A DNA stretch of 64,000 nucleotides, from contig DKUO01000002.1 of the NCBI GenBank assembly GCA_002490705.1, forward strand, positions 1 to 64,000. The letters are read 5' to 3'. This stretch comes from Lachnospiraceae bacterium UBA7202 (lineage in GTDB: Bacteria; Bacillota; Clostridia; Lachnospirales; Lachnospiraceae). Below are positions 24,946-33,116 of this stretch, in pieces. The notes under the pieces are model-generated. The model was given only the letters and a program-made list of their open reading frames with translations, made no database searches and was not told the origin of the DNA. Both the position numbers and the translations under genes were made by a program. The stretch's first letter is position 1. Every line of letters starts with the position of its first letter.

Positions 24946-27921
24946 ATGGGGAAAAGGTTGAGAAAACTGATCGGCACGCTGTTCTTGGTGACAGCGATTG
25001 CCGTGACACAGATTCCTGTATCAGATGTGGAGGCGGAGGATTCCTCCGCCGCATCTGATTTTCAGATGGATGGAACTACATTAGTGAAATACAACGGCAC
25101 GGCGGAGGACGTGTCTCTTTCCAATCAGGTCAAAAGGATAGAAGCGGAAGCCTTTGCGGGCAATGATTCTGTGCGCCGCGTTACGTTGAGTGACGGGGTG
25201 GAGAGCATTGGCGCGAGGGCTTTTTCCGAATGCTCCAATCTGGAGAGCATCAATGTGCCGGACAGTGTGGAAGTGATTGAGAACGCGGCATTTTCCGGCT
25301 GTGCTTCGCTAAAGGACGTGACCATAGGTACCGGCCTTAAGAGTCTGGGCAACGGCGCCTTTGCGGGAAATTACAGTCTTGCGTCTGTAGCGATTGATGA
25401 GGGCAACGAGAATTTTGTCTGTGAGGACGGTGCGATCTACAACAAAAAGGGCAAGGACGTGCTTTATCAGGTACTGGCAGGCCGCCCGGCGGATTCTTAC
25501 GAGATGTCTTCTTTGGTGGAGCAGATCAAACCGTATGCCTTTTGGGGTGATTACAATTTACAGAATGTGAGCATCAGCAGCAATGCAGCAGAAATTCCCG
25601 GCTATGCCTTTTCCAATTGTAAAAATTTAAAAACGGTGGATGTGCCGTATTCCGTGAAGAGCATTGACATGAAAGCCTTTGAGGACTGCGTGAGAATGCG
25701 GGATATCACCATTCCCAGCTCTGTCAATTCCATTCACAGCACGGCTTTTGACGGCTGTACGAAGCTTACCATTCATGCGGACGAGGGTTCTTATGCCAAG
25801 AGCTTTGCGGACTCTTTGGTCTTAGAGGACATTGATGTGTCTGAATATGAGGAGGCGCCTATTCCGATGGATGCCAGTGAGGAAAATCTGGAGGCGGAGC
25901 CTGAACAGGTTTTGGGGCCTGTGGATTATTACCATGAGGTAACCCATATGAATGCCATGGAAGAGGAAGAAGATCCCAACGTGAAGGCCAAATCCCGTGT
26001 GATCGGGCAGGAGGTCTATGTGTTGGTAGACAATGCGAAGGCGACAGTGAATGTGGGCGGTACGGGGGAAACCTTGGGCGGCGAGCCGGTGGTGGAAGAA
26101 CCCGATCTGGATACGGTTCCCGGTCTTGCGGGATCGGAGGATGTAAAAGGCGGTTCTTTCCCCAAATATACCTTGGTGAACGGGGATACCATAGCGGCGC
26201 AGGCTTATTATAATGACGCTGAGGAATCGCGCGCGATTCCTGACGGCATTCGGAAAATCGGTGAATTCGCCTATGCGAGAGCGGGGCTCACTTCCGCGCG
26301 GATTCCGGACGGGGTGGAGGAGATCGGCTATGCAGCGTTCTACCATTGTGATAATCTGGCTGAGGTGACGATCCCAGACAGCGTGAAAGAGATCGGTGTT
26401 TCTGCCTTCGACAAGACGCCATGGATTGAGCAATGGAAAGGAAACGCGGGAGAAGGGAGCGCTTTTTTGATCGTGGGAGACGGGATTTTGCTTGCCTACA
26501 GGGGACAGGGCGGCAATGTGACCATTCCTGACTCCGTAAAGACGATCGGCGCGGAAGCGTTTAAAGGAAAGACTACTATTAACAGTGTGCAGATTCCGGG
26601 CAGTGTCTCCGTGATCGGGGAGGGCGCTTTTGAGGATTGTCTGCATTTGAATGAGATTACGATAGGAAACGGTGTGCGGCAGATTCGCGACAGAGCCTTT
26701 GCGGGCTGCCCGATACAGAAAGTGATCGTGCCTGCATCGGTGGAGGAGATCGGCCTTCGGGCCTTTGATAATGCCGAGATCAGGGAGGGTGTGGTGGTCT
26801 TCGAAGGAGATACGCTCCCGGCCCGCTCCTATGAGAACGCGGCAACCAAGCTGTACCGCGATACTTATCGGGGGCCGGTCTTTACGGGAACGCGCACCTA
26901 TGTGATCCCGAAGGGTATCACAGATTTGTCAGGGACTTGCCTGTCCTCGGTGGGCAGTGAGTTTATCGGTGTGATCTGCCGGAAAGGCAGCGCGGCGGAT
27001 GAGGAAGAGGATGTGCCGGAAGACGGTGCGGAAGGGGCAGCCGGAGGGAATGCTGCGGACGCTTCTTCGCAGGAACAGTCTGCGCAAACGGATGGCCAGG
27101 AGTCTGCGGATGGAGTGCAAGACAAGGCGCAGGAGACCACCGAGGAAGAGGACAGCGTGTTGACGATCCTGTTCAGACGGGGCGGCGGTCCTGTGGCGGG
27201 AGAGTCCATTTCCTACGGTGATAGGCAATATACGCTGGAGCAGGGGAATCCCTTTCTCTTTGCGGATGAGGAATCGCAGGCGGGTTCCGGCATCACCGTG
27301 AACAACAACAGTTATTCCATACCGCAGGATGTGACGGCGGTTATGGAAGGCGATGAGGGCAGTTATCGGATTGATATTGCGGACAGCGAGGATGCGATGG
27401 CGAAGATCGGCGATGTGTATAAGTCGATTTACGGAAACAAGCTGCCCCATTCCCTGCACGCATATGAGATCAATATGACGGATACCCGGAACAGTGTGCC
27501 GATTACGGGGCTTGGCAAGCAGCGGGTAGAGATTACCATGCCGCTTCCGAGCGGTGTGCTGCCGAATAACCTCCATGTGGTGTGTCTGGATGAGGACGGG
27601 CAGTTAGAGGAGGTTGACAGCCGTATCGTATCGGTGAACGGAAAGGATGCGGTGGCGTTTCAGGCGGCTCATTTTTCCGACTACGGTATCTATAATTACG
27701 GCTCTTCCGGAATGGCGGTTGCGGATGTGAAGGACGGGCAGGCTGTGTTTGTCTCCCTTGGGCAAAAGGACGCTTCTCCGGATACCGGCGATTACAGCAT
27801 CCATCCCAAATATTTCTTATGTGCAGGGCTGCTCTTTGCGTCGATGGCGATGTTTTTCTATCGGAAGACCACATGGGCGAGGTGGAGGAGAAAGCTGCGC
27901 AGGATAGGGAACAGAAAATAA
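24946..27921 (+). CDS. Second LRR_5 (BspA-like) cell-wall-anchored surface protein
   Basis: A 991-residue paralogue of the preceding surface protein. Signal peptide at residues 1-31 (hydrophobic LIGTLFLVTAIAV). LRR_5 repeats lie at about 47-282 and 409-616, with ITIPSSV/F-x-GC-type units. An acidic linker separates the blocks, and a Glu/Ala/Gln-rich stretch covers 682-741. The C-terminal domain at about 805-920 is shared with the upstream protein. The sorting signal is SPDTGD (944-949), a membrane helix and an Arg/Lys tail. Both proteins have IHPK followed by an aromatic residue and Phe-Leu just after the motif. It lies 27 bp after the first surface gene with AAGGGGGA before the ATG, so they form an operon ending at the terminator at 27935. 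Confidence 0.92.
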   Translation: MGKRLRKLIGTLFLVTAIAVTQIPVSDVEAEDSSAASDFQMDGTTLVKYNGTAEDVSLSNQVKRIEAEAFAGNDSVRRVTLSDGVESIGARAFSECSNLESINVPDSVEVIENAAFSGCASLKDVTIGTGLKSLGNGAFAGNYSLASVAIDEGNENFVCEDGAIYNKKGKDVLYQVLAGRPADSYEMSSLVEQIKPYAFWGDYNLQNVSISSNAAEIPGYAFSNCKNLKTVDVPYSVKSIDMKAFEDCVRMRDITIPSSVNSIHSTAFDGCTKLTIHADEGSYAKSFADSLVLEDIDVSEYEEAPIPMDASEENLEAEPEQVLGPVDYYHEVTHMNAMEEEEDPNVKAKSRVIGQEVYVLVDNAKATVNVGGTGETLGGEPVVEEPDLDTVPGLAGSEDVKGGSFPKYTLVNGDTIAAQAYYNDAEESRAIPDGIRKIGEFAYARAGLTSARIPDGVEEIGYAAFYHCDNLAEVTIPDSVKEIGVSAFDKTPWIEQWKGNAGEGSAFLIVGDGILLAYRGQGGNVTIPDSVKTIGAEAFKGKTTINSVQIPGSVSVIGEGAFEDCLHLNEITIGNGVRQIRDRAFAGCPIQKVIVPASVEEIGLRAFDNAEIREGVVVFEGDTLPARSYENAATKLYRDTYRGPVFTGTRTYVIPKGITDLSGTCLSSVGSEFIGVICRKGSAADEEEDVPEDGAEGAAGGNAADASSQEQSAQTDGQESADGVQDKAQETTEEEDSVLTILFRRGGGPVAGESISYGDRQYTLEQGNPFLFADEESQAGSGITVNNNSYSIPQDVTAVMEGDEGSYRIDIADSEDAMAKIGDVYKSIYGNKLPHSLHAYEINMTDTRNSVPITGLGKQRVEITMPLPSGVLPNNLHVVCLDEDGQLEEVDSRIVSVNGKDAVAFQAAHFSDYGIYNYGSSGMAVADVKDGQAVFVSLGQKDASPDTGDYSIHPKYFLCAGLLFASMAMFFYRKTTWARWRRKLRRIGNRK

Positions 27922-27934
27922 AAACATGGATGTA

Positions 27935-27968
27935 GGGCATTCACTCTGAGGGTGGGTGCTCTTTTTTT
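27935..27968 (+). terminator. Intrinsic terminator of the surface-protein operon
   Basis: 10-bp stem with G-U pairs (27935-27944 with 27952-27961), 7-nt loop and seven T. Confidence 0.8.
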
Positions 27969-27974
27969 GCTTTT

Positions 27975-28052
27975 AATCCCAAAACTTTTTCGAATCAATA
28001 AGTTTTTGGAATGAAATCCAAAAAGTATTGATAATCTTAAAGTTTTGGGATT
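27975..28052. repeat. 78-bp near-perfect palindrome
   Basis: Outer arms 27975-27988 and 28039-28052 are perfect 14-bp inverted repeats. Inner arms 27994-28010 and 28017-28032 also pair, with one small irregularity, around an ATGAAA loop. The element has no coding capacity. It resembles a small non-autonomous mobile hairpin (MITE-like), or a recombination or regulatory site, at the border of the ATPase/nuclease insert. Confidence 0.75.
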
Positions 28053-28088
28053 GTAATCTAAAAAAGGAATTATGCGGGAAAAATATAG

Positions 28089-28117
28089 TTGCTGAAAAAA
28101 TTTAGATAATCTATAAT
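28089..28117 (+). promoter_or_regulatory. Sigma-A promoter for the ATPase/nuclease operon
   Basis: TTGCTG (28089-28094), 17-bp spacer, perfect TATAAT (28112-28117), 70 bp upstream of the start codon. Confidence 0.75.
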
Positions 28118-28186
28118 GTAAATATGTTTGCAATAAATTTCTTATTTTATCAATTGTTTGCATCAATGCAAGAGGGGTAGATTATT

Positions 28187-29524
28187 ATGGGCAGGTTGAT
28201 TATAAATGAGCTTGGACCAATAAGAAGATGTGAATTGGATTGTTCTCGTTTTATTACATTAACAGGACCTCAGGCATCCGGAAAAAGTACAATCGCTAAA
28301 GCTGTTTATTTTTTTAGAACAATAAAAGATGATATTTTAAATTTGGCAAGTGCACAGGCAATAAATGCTATTTCTTTAGATGGTATAGAGGATGAATTTG
28401 ACGTAGTACATGGCACTACGCTAAGAAAAGGGTTGGAAAATTTTCTGCGCGAAAAGTTCTTGCGTACGTTTGGCTCTTCATGGGGAATGTCAAATGAAAT
28501 GTTTATAGAATATCATTTTACGGATAGTTGTTTTGTGAAAATTTCTCTTAAGGATGAAACGAGGTTTGATTCACCAAATTATATATGGATCACGCTAAGC
28601 GAGGATTTAAAGAAGTTTTTAAAGGAGAAAGATCATTATTTTACATCCACTCCGCTAGGTGTACCAGAAGATGAAATAAAAAAATTTAAAGCAGAATTAT
28701 ATAAATTATTTGACGACAGATGTTATGTTGTCTATATTCCTGCCGGACGAAGTATGATGACGTTGCTATCGCAACAATTTGGATATATTTATGCAACGAT
28801 GGGAGATGTACAGAAACGTTCTTTAGATAGCTGTACAAGAGATTATTTAGAGCGGATTTTGCGCCTGAAATCAGAATTCTCGTCTGGATTACAGGGGTTG
28901 GTAAACGGTGGTTTCGGAAAAAAAATTTTATCTACGGAACTTATAGACCAGGCACTGGATCTGGTCAAGAAAATACTCAAAGGGGTATATCGATATAACG
29001 ATGGAGAAGAGCAGATTGTCCTTGAAAATGGTAAATACGTAAAAATCAATTTTTCATCTTCAGGACAACAGGAAAGCGTTTGGATTTTAAATTTACTCTT
29101 TTATTATTTATTACAGCCGTATCCTGTTTTATTTATTATTGAAGAACCGGAATCCCATTTATTCCCGGAAGCTCAAAAATATATGACGGAGTTGATTGCG
29201 CTGGTGTATAATTGCAAACATTCAATTTTGCTTACCACACACAGTCCTTATGTTCTCGGCACGTTGAACAATTTGCTGTATGCAAAGATGTGTTCAGCAG
29301 AAAAGAATGATTGTGTTAAAGAGATTATTCCTGCTTCTGTCAGACTTAACTATGAAGAATTTGATTCATGGTTTGTTCAAAATGGAATAGCCGAAAATTG
29401 TATGGATTCAGAGATTCATATGATTCAGAATGAAAGAATTGATGGGATATCGAAGGTAATCAACCAGGAATTTGATGAGCTTTTGGAATTACAAAATACG
29501 AATGAGAAAGGTATCGATCAATAA
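28187..29524 (+). CDS. AAA/OLD-like ATPase, candidate defence protein
   Basis: A 445-residue ABC-class ATPase of the AAA_21/OLD-like type. Walker A is GPQASGKS (27-34), the signature-like SSGQQES is near 291, Walker B is VLFIIEEPESHLFP near 315, and a switch His sits in LLTTHSPYVLG. A helical insert lies between. The C-terminus lacks a TOPRIM domain, so it is not a Gabija GajA or a classic OLD nuclease. It overlaps by 1 bp (TAATG) with a small PD-(D/E)XK gene, suggesting the ATPase controls that nuclease. AT-rich relative to neighbours. Defence role inferred from architecture. Confidence 0.8.
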   Translation: MGRLIINELGPIRRCELDCSRFITLTGPQASGKSTIAKAVYFFRTIKDDILNLASAQAINAISLDGIEDEFDVVHGTTLRKGLENFLREKFLRTFGSSWGMSNEMFIEYHFTDSCFVKISLKDETRFDSPNYIWITLSEDLKKFLKEKDHYFTSTPLGVPEDEIKKFKAELYKLFDDRCYVVYIPAGRSMMTLLSQQFGYIYATMGDVQKRSLDSCTRDYLERILRLKSEFSSGLQGLVNGGFGKKILSTELIDQALDLVKKILKGVYRYNDGEEQIVLENGKYVKINFSSSGQQESVWILNLLFYYLLQPYPVLFIIEEPESHLFPEAQKYMTELIALVYNCKHSILLTTHSPYVLGTLNNLLYAKMCSAEKNDCVKEIIPASVRLNYEEFDSWFVQNGIAENCMDSEIHMIQNERIDGISKVINQEFDELLELQNTNEKGIDQ

Positions 29525-29946
29525 TGCCACTGCAAAAATTTGAATCAATATGTGATAAATATGCCTTACAAATCGTTTCAAGAGACAGGGGAAATCCACA
29601 GTACCATCGAGCAAACAATCAAGATAAGTCTTATGTGACGCACTATAAAATTGACGGTGTGGTATTAAAGGCAGGCAATAAATGTGATTTTCTGTTAATG
29701 AACGAAGAAAAGAGAATCGCATATTTGATTGAACTGAAAGGTTCTGATTTGGTAGAAGCAGCACAACAGCTGGCGGCAACAGAAGCTGCTTTGAGACAGG
29801 AACTTCGCGGTTATAATTTGCAATATCGTATTGTTGCAAATAAGTGTAAGACGCAGGAAATTTACTCATCCGCTTACAGAAAGTATCAGATTCGATGGAA
29901 AGGAAGATTGATACAAAAAACGGGATACATTGAGGAAAGTATATAA
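29524..29946 (+). CDS. Small PD-(D/E)XK nuclease-like protein partnered with ATPase
   Basis: A 140-residue protein with no family I can name. The core KCDFLLMNEEKRIAYLIELKG places Asp55, then Glu70-X-Lys72, with hydrophobic strands around them. This is the pattern of a PD-(D/E)XK nuclease active site. A helix (LVEAAQQLAATEAAL) follows as in this fold. A closing QYRIVANK segment could be another strand. The start codon overlaps the stop of the ATPase gene, so they are translationally coupled. A terminator follows at 29973. Confidence 0.7.
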   Translation: MPLQKFESICDKYALQIVSRDRGNPQYHRANNQDKSYVTHYKIDGVVLKAGNKCDFLLMNEEKRIAYLIELKGSDLVEAAQQLAATEAALRQELRGYNLQYRIVANKCKTQEIYSSAYRKYQIRWKGRLIQKTGYIEESI

Positions 29947-29972
29947 TCAATATCTATATGGCGCATAAAACG

Positions 29973-30012
29973 ACTCCCGGCATAATATATATCTAAAGCC
30001 GGGAGTTTTTTT
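29973..30012 (+). terminator. Terminator hairpin abutting the subtilase start
   Basis: 9-bp perfect stem (29973-29981 with 29998-30006), 16-nt AT-rich loop, seven T. It closes the ATPase/nuclease operon but ends 8 nt before the subtilase ATG. Its right arm holds the only GGGAG near that start. Confidence 0.85.
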
Positions 30013-30019
30013 ATGTACG

Positions 30020-30940
30020 ATGGACAGGGTAAAGAGACAGCTTGGGTGCAGTGACAGAATACAGTATGATGTGGTGACACAGGAGATTTGTGTGGCGGTT
30101 CTTGATACGGGGATCTGTGATCATCCTGATTTCGAAGACCGCGTGATTGCTTTTTCTGATTTTGTAAACGATAGACAGGGGGCTTACGATGACAGCGGTC
30201 ACGGGACCCATGTGGCCGGGTGCATCGGCGGAAGCGGACGGCTTTCAGGCGGGCGGTTTTCAGGAATTTCGCCTACCTGTAGATTTTGCGTGGGAAAGGT
30301 ACTTGACGAGAAGGGGGAGGGCAGTATTGAGAGCATGTACTACGGCCTTCTCTGGGTTTTGGAAAACCGCCTGCGCTATCATATCCGGGTACTGAATATC
30401 TCTGTCGGCATTGGGGAGAGCGGAGACCGGGATCGCATGGAAGAACTTGCAGGACTTTTGGATACGGTTTGTGACCAGGGCGTTGTGGTGATCTGCGCCG
30501 CAGGAAATAAAGGCCCGGACGAAGGATCGCTGTCTCCGCTGGGGGAAAGCAGGCGGGTCATCACCGTGGGATGTCATGAAGGCGGTTATTTCGGGGCAAG
30601 AAAAGATTTGTGTGAAAATTATTCCGGGCGTGGCAGGGATGATTTGTCCTACAGAAAGCCGGATGTTGTCGCGCCGGGCACAGATATCATGTCCTGCAAT
30701 GTAAAGTGTTTCCGGGACAGGAAAGGGGGCTACAGAGACGCTTATATCAGAAAAAGCGGCACATCCATGGCCACCCCAATCGTCTCCGGCGCAGCGGCCC
30801 TTTTTCTACAGAAATTTCCCTATGCGAACAGTGAACAGGTAAAGCGGCAGATGATTTTTACCGCAAAAGATCTGGGGGAAGCTGGGAGTAAGCAGGGCTG
30901 GGGAATGCTTGACATAGAAAAAATGTGCAGATATTATTGA
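30020..30940 (+). CDS. S8 family subtilisin-like serine protease, probably intracellular
   Basis: A 306-residue subtilase. The catalytic triad is visible: Asp29 (VAVLDTG), His61 (GHGTHVAG) and Ser249 (SGTSMATP), with the oxyanion Asn in AAGNKGP. There is no signal peptide and almost no propeptide, as in intracellular subtilisins, so it should act in the cytoplasm. The start is uncertain: the best-placed Shine-Dalgarno candidate is in the right arm of a terminator-like hairpin about 15 nt upstream, and no promoter was seen after that hairpin. Expression may be controlled by read-through. Confidence 0.88.
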   Translation: MDRVKRQLGCSDRIQYDVVTQEICVAVLDTGICDHPDFEDRVIAFSDFVNDRQGAYDDSGHGTHVAGCIGGSGRLSGGRFSGISPTCRFCVGKVLDEKGEGSIESMYYGLLWVLENRLRYHIRVLNISVGIGESGDRDRMEELAGLLDTVCDQGVVVICAAGNKGPDEGSLSPLGESRRVITVGCHEGGYFGARKDLCENYSGRGRDDLSYRKPDVVAPGTDIMSCNVKCFRDRKGGYRDAYIRKSGTSMATPIVSGAAALFLQKFPYANSEQVKRQMIFTAKDLGEAGSKQGWGMLDIEKMCRYY

Positions 30941-30979
30941 CAGAATCGCGCATATTGTATACAATTATACTTGTACAAG
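30937..30979 (+). promoter_or_regulatory. Promoter with two palindromic operators for the GntR gene
   Basis: TTGACA (30937-30942), 17-bp spacer, TACAAT (30960-30965). A 12-bp perfect palindrome, ATTGTATACAAT (30954-30965), covers the -10. A second, CTTGTACAAG (30970-30979), follows at the likely transcription start. FadR-type GntR regulators bind short palindromes of this kind, so autoregulation is likely. Confidence 0.65.
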
Positions 30980-31050
30980 GATTTACTGACCCGCTGCGGC
31001 TTTAAAGGCTGACGTAAACGAACCGGCTATGGCTGTCTGCGGGAATCTAT

Positions 31051-31776
31051 GTGTGCAGAAGTGTGGAGAAGATGACAAACTACGATAAGAAATATGATAC
31101 GGACGACAAGTATTCCCTGCGGGGACGGGTATTCCAAAAGCTCCGGGAGGACATTTTAAGCGGCAAGTACAAAGAGCATGAGGAATTGAAAGAGGTGGCC
31201 ATCGGCGAGGAGCTCGGTGTGAGCCGAACCCCGGTCAGAGAGGCGTTCCGTCAGCTGGAGCTGGAAGGTCTGATCAGAATTGTTCCCAACAAGGGCGCTT
31301 ATGTGACGGGAATTACAGCGAAGGATGTGAAGGACATCTATATGATCCGTTCCCTTCTTGAGGGCTTGTGCGCCCGGCTTGCCACAGAAAAGATTACGAA
31401 GGAACAGATGGAGGAGATGGAGGAAAATATCTATCTCGCGGATTTCCATGAGGAAAAGGGACATTTGGATCAGATTGCGGAGCTTGACAACAAGTTTCAC
31501 GATATTCTTTATGAGGCTTGCGGCTCCAAGCTGTTAGAACATACCCTGAGGGATTTCCACAGATATGTTCTGCGTGTCCGCCAGAAAACTTTGGCGACCA
31601 ACACCAGAGGACGAGCTTCCAATGAGGAGCACAGGCAGATTATGGAAGCCATTAAGGCGGGGGATGCTTCGCTTGCGGAAAAACTGGCGAACCAGCATAT
31701 GATCAACGCCTACGACAATATGGTGAAGAATGGCCTACAGGAAATTTACGGGGAAAATACGGAAGAAAATAAGTAA
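31051..31776 (+). CDS. GntR family (FCD) transcriptional regulator
   Basis: A 241-residue DNA-binding regulator. The winged helix covers about residues 22-90 (VAIGEELGVSRTPVREAFRQLE is continuous within it), and the FCD effector domain is all-helical from about 95 to 225 with metal/ligand-type residues (ELDNKFHDILYEA, and His in EEHRQIMEAI). The ligand is unknown. The start could be 31051 or the ATG at 31072, and both ribosome sites are poor. It lies directly upstream of isocitrate dehydrogenase (49-bp gap), which it may control, along with its own promoter. Confidence 0.92.
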   Translation: MCRSVEKMTNYDKKYDTDDKYSLRGRVFQKLREDILSGKYKEHEELKEVAIGEELGVSRTPVREAFRQLELEGLIRIVPNKGAYVTGITAKDVKDIYMIRSLLEGLCARLATEKITKEQMEEMEENIYLADFHEEKGHLDQIAELDNKFHDILYEACGSKLLEHTLRDFHRYVLRVRQKTLATNTRGRASNEEHRQIMEAIKAGDASLAEKLANQHMINAYDNMVKNGLQEIYGENTEENK

Positions 31777-31825
31777 AAACGGAAAAACAGCGCGGCGTGC
31801 GCGATGGGAAAGGTGAATCGGCTAC

Positions 31826-33034
31826 ATGGAAAAAATTAAAATGACAACCCCTCTGGTAGAAATGGACGGGGACGAAATGACCAGAATTCTCTGGAAGATG
31901 ATTAAGGAGGAACTGCTCCTTCCTTATATTGACCTGAAGACAGAGTATTATGATCTTGGGCTGGAACACCGGAATGCGACGGACGACCAGGTCACGATAG
32001 ATTCCGCTGAGGCTGCGAAGAAGTACGGAGTAGCGGTGAAATGTGCGACAATCACCCCCAATGCGGCCAGAATGACGGAGTACAATCTGAAGGAAATGTG
32101 GAAGAGTCCTAACGGCACCATCCGTGCCGCCTTGGATGGCACGGTATTTCGGGCGCCTATCATTGTCAAGGGGATCGAGCCCTGTGTGAAGAATTGGGAA
32201 AAGCCGATTACTCTGGCGAGACATGCCTACGGGGATGTCTATAAAAATACAGAGATCAAAGTGCCCGGCGCCGGGAAGGCGGAGCTGGTGTTTACAGCGG
32301 CGGACGGAACGGAGATTCGGGAGACGATCCATACCTTTACAGGCCCCGGTATCTTGCAGGGTATTCATAACACGGATCAGTCAATTGCAAGTTTTGCAAA
32401 ATCCTGCTTTAATTATGCGCTTGACACGAAACAGGATCTCTGGTTTGCCACCAAAGATACGATTTCCAAAAAGTATGACCACAACTTTAAGGATATTTTT
32501 CAGGATATTTTTGACGCGGAGTACAAGGAGCGGTTTGAGAGGGCGGGCATCGAATATTTCTATACGCTGATCGACGACGCGGTGGCCCGTGTGATGAAGG
32601 CAAAGGGCGGTTTTATCTGGGCCTGCAAGAACTATGACGGCGATGTGATGAGCGATATGGTATCTTCGGCCTTCGGTTCTCTTGCCATGATGACCTCCGT
32701 CTTGGTTTCGCCTGACGGTGTTTATGAGTATGAAGCCGCCCACGGCACGGTACAGCGGCATTATTACAAGCATTTGAAAGGAGAGGAAACCTCCACGAAC
32801 TCGGTGGCAACGATCTATGCTTGGACGGGTGCGCTCAGAAAGAGGGGAGAACTGGACAAAAATCAGGATCTGGTAGATTTTGCGGACAGGCTGGAAAAGG
32901 CGACGGTGCAGACGATTGAGTCAGGAAAGATGACGAAGGATCTGGCGTTGATCACTTCCCTGAAAGATGTGACGGTATTAAACAGCGAAGAATTTATTAA
33001 GGCGATCAGGGAAACTTTTGACAGCCTTGCATAA
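31826..33034 (+). CDS. icd: NADP-dependent isocitrate dehydrogenase (eukaryote-like subfamily)
   Basis: Oxidises isocitrate to 2-oxoglutarate with NADP+, supplying 2-oxoglutarate and NADPH in the cytoplasm. The 402-residue length and sequence (VEMDGDEMTRILW, VKCATITPNAARM, MWKSPNGTIRAALDGTVFR, ARHAYGDVY) match the homodimeric subfamily II that includes eukaryotic IDH1, not the E. coli Icd type. The SPNGTIR substrate loop is intact. A ribosome site, GGGAAAGG, lies before the ATG. A hairpin and a terminator follow. Confidence 0.95.
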   Translation: MEKIKMTTPLVEMDGDEMTRILWKMIKEELLLPYIDLKTEYYDLGLEHRNATDDQVTIDSAEAAKKYGVAVKCATITPNAARMTEYNLKEMWKSPNGTIRAALDGTVFRAPIIVKGIEPCVKNWEKPITLARHAYGDVYKNTEIKVPGAGKAELVFTAADGTEIRETIHTFTGPGILQGIHNTDQSIASFAKSCFNYALDTKQDLWFATKDTISKKYDHNFKDIFQDIFDAEYKERFERAGIEYFYTLIDDAVARVMKAKGGFIWACKNYDGDVMSDMVSSAFGSLAMMTSVLVSPDGVYEYEAAHGTVQRHYYKHLKGEETSTNSVATIYAWTGALRKRGELDKNQDLVDFADRLEKATVQTIESGKMTKDLALITSLKDVTVLNSEEFIKAIRETFDSLA

Positions 33035-33057
33035 ATCGAGTGTATGCACACTCGATT
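33034..33057. repeat. 10-bp perfect inverted repeat after icd
   Basis: Arms 33034-33043 and 33048-33057, loop of 4, beginning on the icd stop codon. No T run follows; it may protect the transcript end. Confidence 0.6.
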
Positions 33058-33078
33058 AGGTCATGCGGTTACGGATGC

Positions 33079-33116
33079 GGGAGCTGCCTCTTACTCGGAG
33101 AGTAGCTCCCATTTTT
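33079..33116 (+). terminator. Terminator of icd overlapping the convergent ABC-F gene end
   Basis: Stem GGGAGCT (33079-33085) with AGCTCCC (33104-33110), then ATTTTT. The 3' arm and T run lie inside the last codons of the convergent ABC-F gene. Confidence 0.6.

Noticed and set aside
28187..29946. Known Gabija, Septu or PARIS system
   Set aside because: The ATPase has no TOPRIM domain and the small partner shows neither HNH nor TOPRIM motifs.
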